64,000 nt of DNA, taken from contig JABMCL010001558.1 of NCBI GenBank assembly GCA_018857735.1, forward strand, positions 197,001 through 261,000, written 5' to 3'. Within the stretch, counting starts at the first letter, position 1. Every line of letters begins with the position of its first letter. The DNA is from Alviniconcha marisindica. Lineage: Eukaryota > Mollusca > Gastropoda > Provannidae. The position numbers were made by a program, and so were the translations under genes. This document shows, piece after piece, positions 1 to 12,760 of the stretch. Below the pieces are notes generated by a model. It was not told the DNA's origin, searched no databases, and saw only the letters and a program-made list of their open reading frames with translations.

Positions 1-51
1 AACACCCCACACTCATAGAGTCACCAGGCACGCGCGCTCACATTGATGTGG

Positions 52-82
<31 letters not shown>

Positions 83-447
83 TCACAGGTTTCTGTGCAC
101 GCGCCCCCACACACATACACGCATGCACACCAACCCCCACACACACACCTAGGCGGATCGCGAGCAATAATCTTTTGTCTTGTCATTTGACTTTGAGTAA
201 CTCAAGGATCTTATATATTATTATTATATATGACAGGGATGTTCATACTTCTGTGGAAGATGCTGGGCAGTACAAGTAACTTAAGAGTTATGTCACTATG
301 ATGTATGAAGCCATCAAAATAATAAGAGTCTCTGGATTTTCAGAATGAAATGAATAATAATTAACAACAACAACAAAAAAGAATCTGGCAAACACATACT
401 TGGTGAATGAAAACCAACAAACACACTTCATTTTATTTTTAGTTACA

Positions 448-487
<40 letters not shown>

Positions 488-641
488 TACATTCACACAG
501 ACATATGTGTCATCATACATGCATGCAGCTGTAATTTTGTATGCATATTATATATTATGCATTTTACATGTGTATGTAATTAATACATTATATTTATACA
601 TGCACATTGTAAATTATGAAATGTCAACTTTTGCTCTCCAG
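1..641. other. Intron sequence upstream of the first visible NUP58 exon
   Basis: CA microsatellites at about 51-78 and 453-490 and AT-rich unique sequence. No exon with a suitable FG-repeat frame was found here, so the NUP58 start lies further left. Confidence 0.6.
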
Positions 642-3600
642 ATTTTCTTTCGGTCAGACTGGCATGCAGAAGACTTCAGCACGTAAGTATTTTTCAAAAT
701 CAAAGGGGGCAGATAGTTATTTTTGTGTCTCAGTAATCAGCATGAGCTGAAATATGTTAAAAGATAATGTTTCAACTGATCAGTGTTCACTTTACTTTGA
801 TCATGGTTTGTGCCAGCTTTGCTGTACATGTATACTTACAAACTCAGGAGTGCCTTATGATCAGAACCTCTGCTAGACCAGCATATAATGGGGGGGGGGG
901 GGGGGGGGTGAACACATTATTAGGACTAGGTAATGTTCACTGTACCGGCTGACTGAGCATTGGTGCCAGAATTGTTTTTATTGCTGGTATCACATACTCA
1001 TAGTCTCAGCATTCTACTTTTTTCTAGCAATGTGGACTTTCTTTTGGGGAATAATAATTGAAATCTGTGTTCGGCAAAGCCTTATATTTGTAATTCCAGA
1101 ATAGATGGTGATTTGTATGCAGTTTTTCCCCTCTCCACTGCCCATGTACATGTTAATAATAAAGTATAATTTGTAATTTAATTTACATGCATGTTGCAGC
1201 CGCTCTGACGGTGCCCAGCTTGACTCCGGCCACAGCGGCCTCTGGGCTCAGCTTCGGCCTCACCCCAAAAACCACAGCATCTGCTGCGCCTCTCACGGGA
1301 TTCAGCTTTGGCGTTCCCCCCAAGACCAGTGCTCCTGGCGGTGGTGCTTTTGGCCTTGGTCTTGGAGCAGGTATTTGTTTTGTTCCTATGATTGTGAAGT
1401 TTGGATAGATGTGGATTTAATACAATACAATCCAACTTTTTATGGTGTCTGTGTAGATAAATTTGCCTTCTGGCTTGTCATTTACATTAAACATTCAATA
1501 CATTTTACGACAAAACATCAATAATTCAATAAAACATGGAGCTAAAATAACACTAAAATACAAAAGCAGTATATAACTTATAAGATTAATAACAATGTGC
1601 ATACATACACATATGTACACACACACACACATACTTTACTCTTCTGGCTGACCAGTCACTTAAAACATTCAATAAATATTACAAGAAAACAAACATTCCT
1701 TAAGCATCAAAACACTAAAATCACCCACAGCATATACAGGCAGAATTTAAGGAGCAACATACCAGTGTAATATGTTTTGCTGTGATTAGTGCAAATGTCT
1801 GATACAGTGATATTGATAATATCTACAATGAGTACAACTACATGGTTAACAGTCAGAGCATTAAAAACCATCTGCTTACTTATCTGCTGTTTAGTAAGAC
1901 CAGGCTGTATATATATATAGTACGTAACATGTCAGCTGTTTGCAGACTTACTCACTTTTGTTAGTATTAAAAGGGAAACAGAAGAAAGTGGCTTTTTACT
2001 GGCACGTTTTGCTCATTGAAATGTGGAAATAGAGCAGATGCAATATATAATACATTCAGTTATGTCTGATCAGTTGCCATCAACAACACTCTTTGTCGTC
2101 ACTTTTGTATGACTCTTTCCGTTTACCACTGCCCCTTTTTCCATTTTCAGCAGCAACCACCACCTCAGCCAGCGGCCTCACCCTCGGGGGAGCTGCTGCC
2201 GCCAGCACCGCCTCTACCGGTTTTAACTTTGGGCTGACGCCTGCATTAGGAGCTGCCACCACGGCCTCCACCACCACTGGCCTGACCCTAGGGGGCACCA
2301 CCACCACCACTGCTGGTGGCTTGACTGGATTCAGTTTTGGTAAGACGGTTGGGCTGTAGTGTAGGGGCTTCTGTGTCTTCTTCCAGTTCTATGCAGCTCA
2401 GCCTGCTTTGAGAGGTCACTTCTTTTGGGACATTTTGTTGCTGTTGTAAATCACTGTTTTTTTTTATGAGACAGGTAGTCTATAACCTTGCAGACTTCAC
2501 ATTATCATTTTATGAGTGCAAGTACAAACTCTTCTTTCCAGGTAACATGGAAAGTGGAAAATTGAGCAGTTGCGAGACCTGACTGTGTCAGTTTGTAAAA
2601 ACAATTTTAAGCTTTTCATTCGTTTAGAGGACTGCTTGAAAAATGTAAAACACCCAGAAACTGCTTACTGCATCTTCTTCTTTGGTGTTCCAGGGCCATA
2701 CTACATCATTTTATGAAGACATTTTAAAGCTTTTTAGACAAGAAATAAAGTGAAGCATCCAGAAGTTGTGTATTGTATCATCTCAAAAACTGACAAACAT
2801 CCAAGCTGTCATCTTGTCTAGAGCATGGGTCCAAAACTTCAGTCACAAAAAGCTGGTTTGAGAGTGTTCTTTGACAAGTGCCTGTTTGCAAGCAAACTTA
2901 GACAAAAGTTCAGCAAACATCAGTTTTAGGACATTTTGGCCTAGCTGGAAGCTTTAACCCTTTCCTGGCAGTGCACCCCTGTACAAAGCAATTTCTGCCT
3001 AGGGTGAGACTAGGAGATGAAGCCTTTATCCAGTGGAACAGTGGGTACTGAGTGTTTGGTTTTAAAAAGAGGCAGCTGTTTTTTGTGTAATGATACTGAT
3101 AGCCATTCAAATTTTTGTGATGCAAATACAGATACTTGTTAAGGAACGTTATTGTCCATATTACTCGTAATTGTAAGTGAAAATTGTCTCTGGTTTACTT
3201 GACCTGTACCATGCATAGCCACATATATATACCTGTAGAATTAGAAAGCACGTAATAGAGCTTCTGCCAGGTGAACCAAGGGTGGTGTGTGATGAGTTGC
3301 ATCCCCAGTGAGTGTGAGGTTTGCTATAATTCATCAAAATGAATGTACCCTGAATGCACTCTGCAGGAGGTGCAGCTAGCAGTGCACCGAGCCTGGGACT
3401 TGGTGGTCTAGGTGGAGCCACCGCCACCACTGCCAGCAGCATCTTCAGCAAGATCACCTCTGCGCCCTCCATCACAGGCCTGGGGGGTGTGGATCCCAAG
3501 ACTTCTACTGCAGGAGCAGGTGTGTATATATGTGTTAGGAAATGGGGGTGCAAACAAGTATACATTTCAGATATAATTCTGAATGTGTGTGAGTGTGTAT

Positions 3601-3985
3601 GTGTGATTGTCATTGTGAATGCATGTGCACAAATGTGCACATTTGTGTGTGTGTGTGACTGTCACTGTGAATGCGTGTGCATACATACAAATGCATACAT
3701 TTGTGTGTGTGTGTGTGTGACTGTCACATGTGTGTCACTCTGTGTGTGCGTGACTGTCACTGTGTATGCGTGTGCACAAATGCACACATTTGTCTGTGTA
3801 TGTGTCAGTCTGTGTGTGTGACTGTCATTGTGTATGCATGTGCACAAATGTGCACATTTGTGTGTGTGTGTCACTGTGTGTGTGACTGTCACTGTGTATG
3901 CATGTACACAAATGCGCACATTTGTGTGTGTGTGTCATTCTGTATGTGTGTGTGTGTGACTGTCACATGTGCATGTCACTCTGTG

Positions 3986-4041
<56 letters not shown>

Positions 4042-7000
4042 CTGTCACTGTGTTACTGTATGCATGTGCACAAATGCACACATTTGTGTGTGTGTGTGTG
4101 AATCTCTGTGTGTGTGTGTGTGTGATACTGTCACTGTGTATGCATGTGCACAAATGCACACATTTGTGTGTGTGTCAGTCTCTGTGTGCGTGTGCGTGAC
4201 TGTCACTGTGTATGCATATTCACAAATGTGCACTGGTGTGTGTGTGTATGTTTATTTTACTCTGTGTATTTATATGCATCTGGCATGAGGAAGAAAATAG
4301 ACAATGGTTCAGTCATTAACAGCAACAACAACAAAACAAAATTAGGGCTGACTAAAAAAAGTAAGCTTGAAAAGTATATATATATCTGTATTAACTTACT
4401 TCTTACCGAAGAACGCTTAGGATTCATGTGCAATCCATGTTCAAGCCACAGTCTCATTGTCTATCGGATAGCACAATTAGATTGATGCAAACACAAAAAT
4501 AGACCAGGCTTAAATGAAAAACAGGCTTAAGCTTACTTGCCTGCATGTATATTGCTGTGCACAGGCTGGTTAGGATACAACTGAATTACCTGCACACCAA
4601 GCCCATTGTTTGATTTGCAGGCAGCGCAGGTGGATTGGGCTCAAGCAGTGATGGAAAAGCCCTGAAAGAAACCTTCATACCTGAGCCGCTGGTGACAACT
4701 GTGGATGAAATGCAGTAAGTATTTGCGTCTGCTGTTTCCTTTTGCGTAAGAGCTGGGATCTTTCAAACTTTGTGAAGTTCAAATACAGGCTGCATAAGAA
4801 CAGTAAGGCAGTGACTAGAATGGCTCTCCCTTTCCTTCAGTTCTTAGTTACTGTGTGATACTTTTGTTATTCCTGTTTTCCTCTCATTCTTTACTTAATG
4901 TGTTTATGTGGGCTGTGAGTGAAACGACACAACACCGTGTGTCTTGGATCATCCCTTTACTGGCATTAGTTACTTCCCGGCATTTATCTTATTGTGAGAT
5001 TTTGTGAATACATTTATGTTGTGAGATTTTAGGAATGCATTCTTGTTGTTGTGAGGTTTTAGGAATCCACGATAACACGTTTTTCTTCCATTGATGTATT
5101 TCCTGGAACATCGTAATGTCCCAAAATGGGAACAATGAAGTGTTGCACATTTTGTTTCATAATTCTACTTTTGATTTGGAAATTTAAAAAATGGGAACTT
5201 TTCTGAATCCATAGTGGGAATTATGGAGGAGCAAGATTAGATGTTTCCCTCAACACCTTCATGTCTCTTTTGCACAGGAAGTACGTCAAGGAGGAGAAAG
5301 TGGTGAGAGAGGACATTGTGCGCATGTCGTCCAAACCCATGCTGCGTGTCCAGGAAGAAATCGCAGCACTCAAGCAGCTGCTGTCGGTTGTCTCCAACGG
5401 CCTGCAGCGCAATGCATGCACCCTGGAAAAACTGAAAGCAGAGATGACACAGGTCTGTTGTTGTTTCTTCTTCTTCTGCTAATGACCTTTGGTCAGGGGT
5501 GACTGACTGATATTGTCATTTGGTATTAGTGTTTAGGTTGATATGTATCGTGTGAGCGCTCAGGGCATCGATGAGCGCATGATAAATGTACATTATTATT
5601 ATTCTTAGTGCAGCATAGCTGACCAGAACAAAATGGGATCCAAACACATAACAGTTTTTGTTTTTTCAGAACAAAATGGAACTTACTGCAGGCTTGACAC
5701 CTTCCGGATAATGACAAAATGGGGGAGGGGAGGGTGGAGAGAGAGGGGTCATTCCAGGCATTGATCATGTGTGCCAGCATGTTTGCATGACTTGATCTGT
5801 TTGCAGATGTATTTTCTTACTTGAAACTATTCCTAGTTGTGTTTAAACCTGGGGGCGGGGGGAGGGAGGTTGAAATAAAAATGTTTTTTAGTCTGTTTAA
5901 GTTACACCACAATTGATTTGTGATATAAGTTGAAGCCGGTTTGACTGTTGCCAATATTATATTTTGCATTACTGTTTCGCTGGAACGATGAGATAATGTG
6001 ACTGGATTTGACATTCTCAGGAGCTGAAGAATGCAGAGATGGCTCAGCGCACCAAGGACATTCCACCAGGACTACAGTATGAGAACACAGCACCTAATGA
6101 GTATGTCCATTTGAGCCTGCTTTGACTGATAAATGAAAGTGATACTTCTGACTGGGTACCAAACAATTCTTTTATATAAGATTTTTGAACCCACAAAGAG
6201 AAGTAATGGGATCAGTTAACTCATTACGGGGTCTTAGGCTGTCTGGGATTATCCGTGGCAAGAAATAAACCAAAAAAATATGATTGAAAGTACTTTGATT
6301 TTATGCTGAGTTAATAAGTTCTCAGTGTCACTGATGCTTTTTTCATGCATTCTTTGATTGGTTCTGCGCTCTTTTACGTGTTTTGGTTTGACATCACCAA
6401 AGTGCCTTTGACATCACAGGTAGGATATCAACAGCTCTCAGTTTTGCATACATGTCACAGAAGAAATCTATCAGTGGTTTTCATTTTTGTCACCAATGAT
6501 GTTTTTTGGTCATTGGGTGTTTGTTTTTTACATGGTTATGTTTGTTTCTGTGGAGTGAACTTTGGACAATGTATTACAGCATTTGTGTAAGGGGTGATCC
6601 ACTGGCTAACCCCATTTGTAATTTTTGGGGGTAAAATTAACTGGCAGGTGAAAGAAGTAAGTAACTTGATGCTTTATGCCTAATCAACCAGTACAGTTAT
6701 ATGAGGGTGATGGCAGGTGAAAGAAATAAAGCTGTAAAAAAAAAAGAGACAAAAATAACAAAATCTGTATATATATTTTTTTTACCTTTTTTTTTTGTTT
6801 TTTTTGTTTTGGCATGCAGGCACTGAGAGTGAGAAGGCTTGCATCCTTTAACTAAGAGCATTTTCAGCTGTTGAAGGGTTAATAAACACGTAGAGTCTTC
6901 CCCCTTGTGATTGCGCAGGTATTTTGAGCAGCTGGTGGAGCAGTTTGAGGCTCGCATGCTGTCCTACAGGCAGCAGATTGAGACGCTGGAGAGTCACCTG

Positions 7001-10000
7001 TCAGCCCTGCAGCAGCCCCTGCGTCACTCCCCCTCTGAAATCTTCACCCTTATCAAGCGACTGCACGAGACCTTCATCGCCCTGGCCGCCCAGCTGCAGC
7101 AAGTCCACGAAGCCATGAAGGTTCCGTTTCAGACTCCTCATCCTTTAGCTAGAGTAAATAAAAAATAAAAACCCATGACACTGTGTTCAAAGTTTCTTGA
7201 AACCTTTCTCAGTGAATTCCTCATCCTTTCATCTTCTTCAGGGTTATCCTCTAAAGGCTCGCCCGATGCGTCACCCAAGACTTGGATAGTTCAGAAACCC
7301 CTGTCAGGCATGCTCAGGCCACCTATAAGGAGTGTGGAGTTTGTTGCGCAATGGCTTTCTTTTAAAATCGGGCCTGTGATGTGAAACCGTCGTTTAAAAA
7401 AGAGTATAGTTCTTGTGAATGCTCAGCTTCATAGTGATGACACAGACTGGAATAAAAAAAATCTTCAACCATATGACCCTGTTCTGCCTGTAGCCTCTGC
7501 CTTTGTTTAAAAAAATAATTCAGTCTCGTGTTGCAGCGTAAAGTTTGGCTTGCCGTGTTGTTGTTGAGTTGCACATGCTTTGGGCTGTTAATGATGTTTC
7601 CAGTCTCACGTTGCAGCGTAAAGTTTGGCTTGCCGTGTTGTTGTCGAGTTGCACATGCTTTGGGCTGTTAATGATGTTTCCAGTCTCATGTTGCAGCGTA
7701 AAGTTTGGCTTGCTGCGTTGTTGTCGAGTTGCACATGCTTTGGGCTGTTAATGATGTTTTGATAGGTAGGAAGGTGTGGAAATTTCCGTCATTATCTTTC
7801 TTTGCCAAGGCTAACTCCCAGGTTCTCTGTTTTGACCTCATCCCGCAGGCCCAGAAGGAGCAGTATCTGACCTACAGGCGGGTGTTCCACGGGGACACCA
7901 AGGACATCTTCCAGCACGGCGTGCCCGCAGCCTCTCGCCCAGTTCCACGACGCCCTGTGGACACCACGGGACCCACCCCTTTCCCGGGCATCACCAACAC
8001 AGCCGCTGCTGCCATGGCGTCCATCCTGAATCGCCCTCAGCAGCCTCATGGTGGGTTCCTCATCCAGGCTTGGTAGGATTAGAAACGAGTGTGGGGCCTG
8101 GTCTGCTGTGTGTGAATCAGTGTGAGGAAGCTCCTGTCTGGTCTGTTGTCTGAAGAGAAGCTCACTGCCTGGTCTGCCGTGTATAGAGAGGCTCACTGCA
8201 TAGTGTGTTGTGTGGAGAGAGGCTCACTGCATGGTCTGTTGTGCAAAGAGAGGCTCACTGCCTGGTCTGCTGTGGGAAGAGAGGCTCACTGCTTGGTCTG
8301 CTGTGTGAAGAGAGGCTCACTGCTTGGTCTGCTGTGTGAAGAGAGGCTCACTGCCTGGTCTGTTGTTGCCTCCAGGGCCTCCGGTGGCTGGCTTGCTGGG
8401 GACGACGGGCACATCCACATCCTGGCTGAGTGGTGGGGCAGGGCTGGGGGCACCTTCAGGACTGCTGGGGGGTGCCACCGGTAAGTTCATTTCCTCTTGT
8501 TGTGCATGTGTAGGGGTGTGTTTTGTGTGTGTCGGTGGGTGTGGGTGTGTTTGTATGTAGATGTGTATGTGGCAGTGTGTCACTTTGAGTTGCAACAGCA
8601 GTGAAAAGGTGTGGGGTGGGGTATATGTAGCTTGGTCAGATCACAATCTCAAGGGTCTGGCAATGAAGATATGTGGTTGCACTCTCATGACTTCCTCACT
8701 TTTCTGTTAAATATATTTATCAGCAGTGGTTGTTGTTGTTGATCACTTTTATATAGTGCTATTCTCTGCACTCACATTAAATTCTACATGAGTGAATAAC
8801 TTTTTATGGTGTTTTTGAATACCCACCACTTCGGTGGTGGGTGCCACATGAAACTGCTGCAATCTCAGTGGTGGCCTCTTTCTTGTGTGAGGCATAGTTT
8901 GAAAGGTTGTTTTAGTGCCTAGCACACACATGAAGCACGATTCAATTGAGTTTATGGATAAATAAAATAAAATGATAGTTATAGTAACAAATCTTTTTTT
9001 CTTTCTTTTTTAAACTCAATCATTTTTGTAGTCACATGTAGTTCTGTGCAGTAAAAGTGCACAGGTTCAGATTGTTTCAGGAAAAGTACCAAGCTCCAAA
9101 CAGTTCACTAACAGAACGACAGTCAAAATCATTTTGTAATAATAGATAAATATTTGGAATGTGCAAACATCTAAGATATATATTTAAAAAAAAGAAGCTT
9201 AATACACTGTACAGAAGTCAAATTTAGACACCCACATTGACACACCAGAAGTGTAAAACAACAGTGATTACAAGCAATTCAAACCACAACAAGTACACAC
9301 CCACATCTAGAGTGTGTGGGTGTGAAAGGATAGGATGAAAGTAGTAATCATTACAACTGAGTCTATTATATGTCAATCATTTTAATGTGTTGATACTGTT
9401 TATTTGACAGCGCATTTGTGTCTATTATATGTCAGTCATTTTAATGTGTTGATACTGTTTATTTTACAACGCATTTCTGTGAGTAATATATATACATCTA
9501 TTTAGTAATGCTTGCAGTGTTAACCTTGCCTTTATGTTGTTGCACACTCTTAGCCTGTGAATCTTTTATACATGTTGATACCGTTTGTTTGTGTGGCACC
9601 CATATTTTCTTTTGAATGTAATAATGTACTTGGCTTGACTTGACACTATCACACCAGTCAACTGAAATATCATCATAACAAGCTGGAGAGGATAGAGAGT
9701 TTAATACCAATAATAATTACTTTTATATGGCGCTATACCCCGTAAAGTGGCGCTGTACATTATCAGCATCAGCATGACAATCACTGAATCAGCAACAAAA
9801 AAAGGGCAAGTACTGTGTTGAATGCAACACTCAAGCATTTCACACCCAACCTCTCATAAGTTTGCTAGCAGTAGTTTTGAACAGACAGGTCTTTGGAACA
9901 GTCAGAGCTCAGGAGCTGTGTGAAAGTCGAGGTGACCTTCCTGGGCTCCATGTCCCTAGTAAGCCTTATTGTTTCTGTGGACGTAGAGCACCATGAAAGA

Positions 10001-10286
10001 AGCAGAAAAAGGTGGAGCAGTTTTAAACACGGTGGTCACCATCAGGTCCCTGATTGCAGGCACCTCTTTGCTGGCTCAGCCGGGCGCCGGCCAGGGCTTG
10101 GGGTCCTCCTCCATGTTCTCCTTCGGCACCGGACCTAGCGCCACCTCCACCAACAACAACTCCCTGGCCAGCACCCTGGGCTCCCTCAACAACACCGCCA
10201 ACGCCTCCCTCAACATGTCCGCAGCCACCAAGCAGCCTTTCACTCTCCAGAAGCCCCCGCCAGGAGCCAAGCGTGGGAAGAGATAG
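642..10286 (+). CDS. NUP58: Nucleoporin p58/p45 (NUP58/NUPL1), 5'-partial, 11 coding exons
   Basis: Channel nucleoporin of the Nup62-Nup54-Nup58 complex, which lines the nuclear pore and binds transport receptors through FG repeats. Exons: 642-682, 1200-1370, 2151-2339, 3367-3519, 4621-4714, 5278-5452, 6021-6100, 6919-7120, 7849-8050, 8376-8480, 10060-10286. All have AG/GT borders and the phases join without a break, giving about 545 residues. The first four exons carry the FG/LG-type repeats (FSFG, TGFSFG, LTLGG, TGFNFG) typical of the family N-terminus. Exons 5278-7120 hold the conserved coiled-coil core: QKYVKEEKVVREDIVRMSSK, then a YFEQLVEQFEARM helix and ALAAQLQQVHEAMK. Exon 7849 carries the conserved TTGPTPFPGI segment. 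The C-terminus LQKPPPGAKRGKR followed by TAG matches the basic tail of vertebrate NUP58. The start codon and any earlier exons lie left of the window. The identification rests on remembered family sequence; exon borders could shift by a few bases where AG is repeated (e.g. 2151). Confidence 0.94.
890..908 (+). repeat. Poly-G tract, 19 bases
   Basis: Uninterrupted G run in a NUP58 intron. One of several long G or C homopolymers in the window. Confidence 0.95.
3590..4255. repeat. TG-rich minisatellite with embedded palindromes, NUP58 intron
   Basis: About eight tandem units of roughly 65-160 bp. Each contains a TGTGACTGTCACTGTGTATG stretch and then a palindromic core such as ACAAATGTGCACATTTGT, separated by TG runs of variable length (the longest at about 3986-4039). 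The cores recur near 3627, 3685, 3775, 3845, 3910, 4070, 4150 and 4220. Long open frames here are artefacts of the simple repeat. Confidence 0.9.
7521..7760. repeat. Three tandem copies of an 80-bp unit, NUP58 intron
   Basis: Units start at 7521, 7601 and 7681, each beginning CAGTCTC and containing TTGCAGCGTAAAGTTTGGCT and GCACATGCTTTGGGCTGTTA. Copies differ at only a few positions, so the duplication looks recent. It lies about 90 bases before the exon at 7849 and contains acceptor-like TTGCAG in each unit. Confidence 0.95.
8130..8366. repeat. ~31-bp minisatellite abutting a NUP58 splice acceptor
   Basis: About seven to eight units of roughly 31 bp with consensus GAGAGGCTCACTGCCTGGTC followed by TGCTGTGTGAA. 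The array ends about 10 bases before the acceptor of the exon at 8376, so it occupies the branch-point/polypyrimidine region. Confidence 0.93.
8741..8875 (-). repeat. Dispersed repeat family A, copy 1 (reverse orientation)
   Basis: The reverse complement shares GCAGCAGTTTCATGTGGCAC-like sequence, a CACTTC.GTGG block, a TCACTCATGTAGAA block and a terminal AGCACTATATAAAAG block with the copies at 54132, 58112 and 63741. It resembles the tail of a short interspersed element. Confidence 0.75.
9361..9480. repeat. 59-bp tandem duplication, NUP58 intron
   Basis: GTCTATTATATGTCAATCAT... at 9361 recurs at 9420 with few changes (TTTAATGTGTTGATACTGTT in both). Confidence 0.9.
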
Positions 10287-11007
10287 CAACGAGACAGCAT
10301 TTAGAGCTTCATTCTGAGGGCGCTGGAGAATGGGGGAGGGTGAACGGTTAAGTGAAGAGCGCATGGCTTGGATTCTTTGTATGTGAGCATCATCCCCTGA
10401 TGATGAGCACTGGTTCAGAAGCATGTTCAGTGTCTGGTTTGTTTGTTTGCAGCAATGTCACTGAAGACGCAGGTGAATCATGAACATGTGCTTAGCAGTG
10501 AAAATGTGCAACGATTCCTGAAAGAGCATCAGGTGTGAAAGCTGTAAGTGATAAGGTTGGCGGTTTTCTGAGGCTGTTGAAGCTCTAAAGCATTCGTGTG
10601 ATTAAAGAACTTTTAACATGAATCAGTCGCTGCTTCTTTCCAACTCCTATAAATCAGCATTTGGAGCAGAAAAAAAGCATTTGTTTGAAGAGTCAGTTGT
10701 CTACAGTAACTGAAATGGAGAGCTGTTTGTTTGATCTTGTGAATGTGTTCATTTCATATTAAGGAGTCCAAAGTAAGTATGTGAGCTGAATAATTTTGTG
10801 AACATAGAAGGGACAGTGTTCTTTTGTGGGATTTTTTTATATTTTTTATTTTTAGTGTGAGTGTAATGTGATTGTCAGTGTTGAGCAAAACACCACTGAA
10901 CTATAAATGTTTGTACAATGTGCTGTTGGTTTATGTAAATTGTATTTTGTTATCAGTATCAACATTGTGACTGCCAAAAAGCAACCTCCGTATGAATGTA
11001 TTACAGT

Positions 11008-11042
11008 AATAAATGTTCCAGATACAACAAAACAACAATAAA
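11008..11042 (+). other. NUP58: Likely NUP58 poly(A) signals
   Basis: Two AATAAA hexamers (11008-11013 and 11037-11042) lie about 720-750 bases after the NUP58 stop. An ATTAAA lies earlier at 10601-10606. A repeat element starts at about 11205, so the transcript probably ends before it. Use of these sites is inferred. Confidence 0.45.
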
Positions 11043-11204
11043 AAACAATTCTTGTGAGATATACAGTGCAGTTAAGTTTGTTTCTGCTGATATGGAAAAC
11101 TTGTTGAGTGTGTATCAAGTTATAAACTGAGTCCTAGGCATTTTACAATTACACAGTATACCCAAAACAAGATTACCACCTTTACAGTCAGTTTATGCTT
11201 ACAC

Positions 11205-11545
11205 TCAAGTAAAACAATCTGTCAAACTAGGGTTCACATTAACCAGTAATTTCTGGTATTTTACAGAATAAGATAAGCATATACCAGAAACAAAATCGGC
11301 AATCCGATGTACTGGCTGTTGTTTGACAGGTTCTAAAAAGCAGCAACAAAAAAACGCACTCACAAGTGTGTGTGTGTTTTGAGCAGGGAAGGGAGCTGGG
11401 CATTTGCTAATAAAAGTGGTAGTAGTATGGACTGCCATGTATCTGACCAGCTACAGTGATTATCTGACCGGTTTCTGGGAACCACGTTCACCACCTTATA
11501 GATGTCGCACCAGTTTGAAAAATGTCTTGCACAAATCATTGGTCA
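11205..11545 (+). repeat. Dispersed repeat family B, copy 1
   Basis: About 340 bp similar to 43655-44022. Shared blocks include GATAAGATAAGCAT, AGAAACAAAATC, GGGAGCTGG.TGTTTGCTA-like, TACAGTGATTAT.TGAC.GGTTTC and ACCTTATAGATGTC. The copies are diverged by substitutions and by expansion of an internal TG run. Likely a transposable-element remnant. Confidence 0.8.
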
Positions 11546-11659
11546 AACATATCTACGGCATCTCTGCCTCCCCACGAACAGCTCTGCACTAAAGCAAGTC
11601 TAACAAGTAACACTAACAATGACTAACAAGATTAATGGTGTTATTTTCTTCTCCCAACC

Positions 11660-11915
11660 CCACCCCTTTCAATGCAGGCTTTCTTGTGGTGTCCTTGCAG
11701 CCCCTGTTTGCTATCATGTGCAGAAACATCTACAGGCTAGCGGAAAAATTGCAAACACTGGCAGCCATACCACGGCTTAGTAAAAATACTGTACACCCTG
11801 GTAGGAATGGGTAGCACTGCTCTTGCCGCTGCTGTTGCCTTGCTCAAGGAAGGAGAACCAAAATTTCCTGTAACTTAGTGTAAGGGATTATTAATGAAAT
11901 GTACAATGAAATAAA
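11660..11915 (+). repeat. SINE-like repeat, 5'-truncated copy of the 21300 element
   Basis: Shares CACTGGCAGCCATACCA, AAAATACTG.ACAC, TGG..GGAA..GGTAG..CTGCTCTTGC and a tail GGGATTA..AATGAA with 21480-21645, but no tRNA-like head was found in this copy. Confidence 0.7.
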
Positions 11916-12664
11916 AAATAATCACCAGATTTATTCATTTTTCTGCCAGATTTATTTTCCGGTGATTCTAAATTTGCCTTGGTGAATTAAAATTTAATAA
12001 GACTGCTAGCTAAACTCTGCATGTAGCTGGTCACAAGTGCAGGGGGTGAGGAAGGAACAAAATGTTTGCAGTCGTACCAAGAAAACTTGTTATGTCCTGT
12101 GTCAGTAATTTAAGTATTCACCAATCAGAAACATATTCTAGACCATCAGCCAGACAGGATTTTTTTTTTTAATATCCCATGGCTTCTTTTGTTTCAGATG
12201 GTTTGCTTACAAATTGTGTTATTCACCAAAGTGTGAAAGACTGAATAAAGTGAACACTAACTCATGTGGCAGGGAAGGGGTGTTGACATCTCACAGGTTT
12301 ATCCAGTACTGTGAAAAAGCAAAACAGGGTCAAGTATTGAAAAATGCTATCAGATGCTGAACACGTTTCTGGTAAATATTTAAGAGGTTTGGCACCCCTG
12401 GACCCTGCCACATCTCCTTTATCTGTGCCATTTTCAGCTCAGCCAAGTTTACCCTACGCAGGTGAAAGCTCCTCTAAAAGATCATGCATGCTTATATCTT
12501 TAAACAAATTAAAGGCCGCGGTTGCATGGTTTGGGATGGCTGCTTATTTTAATTTCAGCCATATTTGTTAATGATTCTTGCAAACAATTTCTCCTCCTTA
12601 GTAGTGTTCTCATTAGTGTTCTGTATTAGTTTAACGCCATTTGTTTGTGAAAGTTGACAAGTTG

Positions 12665-12760
12665 GGGGGGTGGGGGGGGGGGACATAAGTATACTCTCAA
12701 AATTGATGGGGGGCCATGGGCAAACATTCTCAAAATTGAAAGGAGGGAGGGAGGGGATTA
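12665..12760 (+). repeat. G-rich tract
   Basis: Interrupted runs of G (GGGGGGGTGGGGGGGGGG at about 12664-12681, then further G-rich blocks). This simple-sequence DNA has potential to form G-quadruplexes on the plus strand. Confidence 0.7.

Noticed and set aside
3671..4288. 205-codon Cys/Val-rich open frame
   Set aside because: Translation of TG repeats; no splice or family support.
7545..8076. Open frames across the 80-bp triplication joined to NUP58 exon sequence
   Set aside because: The exon at 7849 has its own consensus acceptor, and NUP58 homology begins exactly there.
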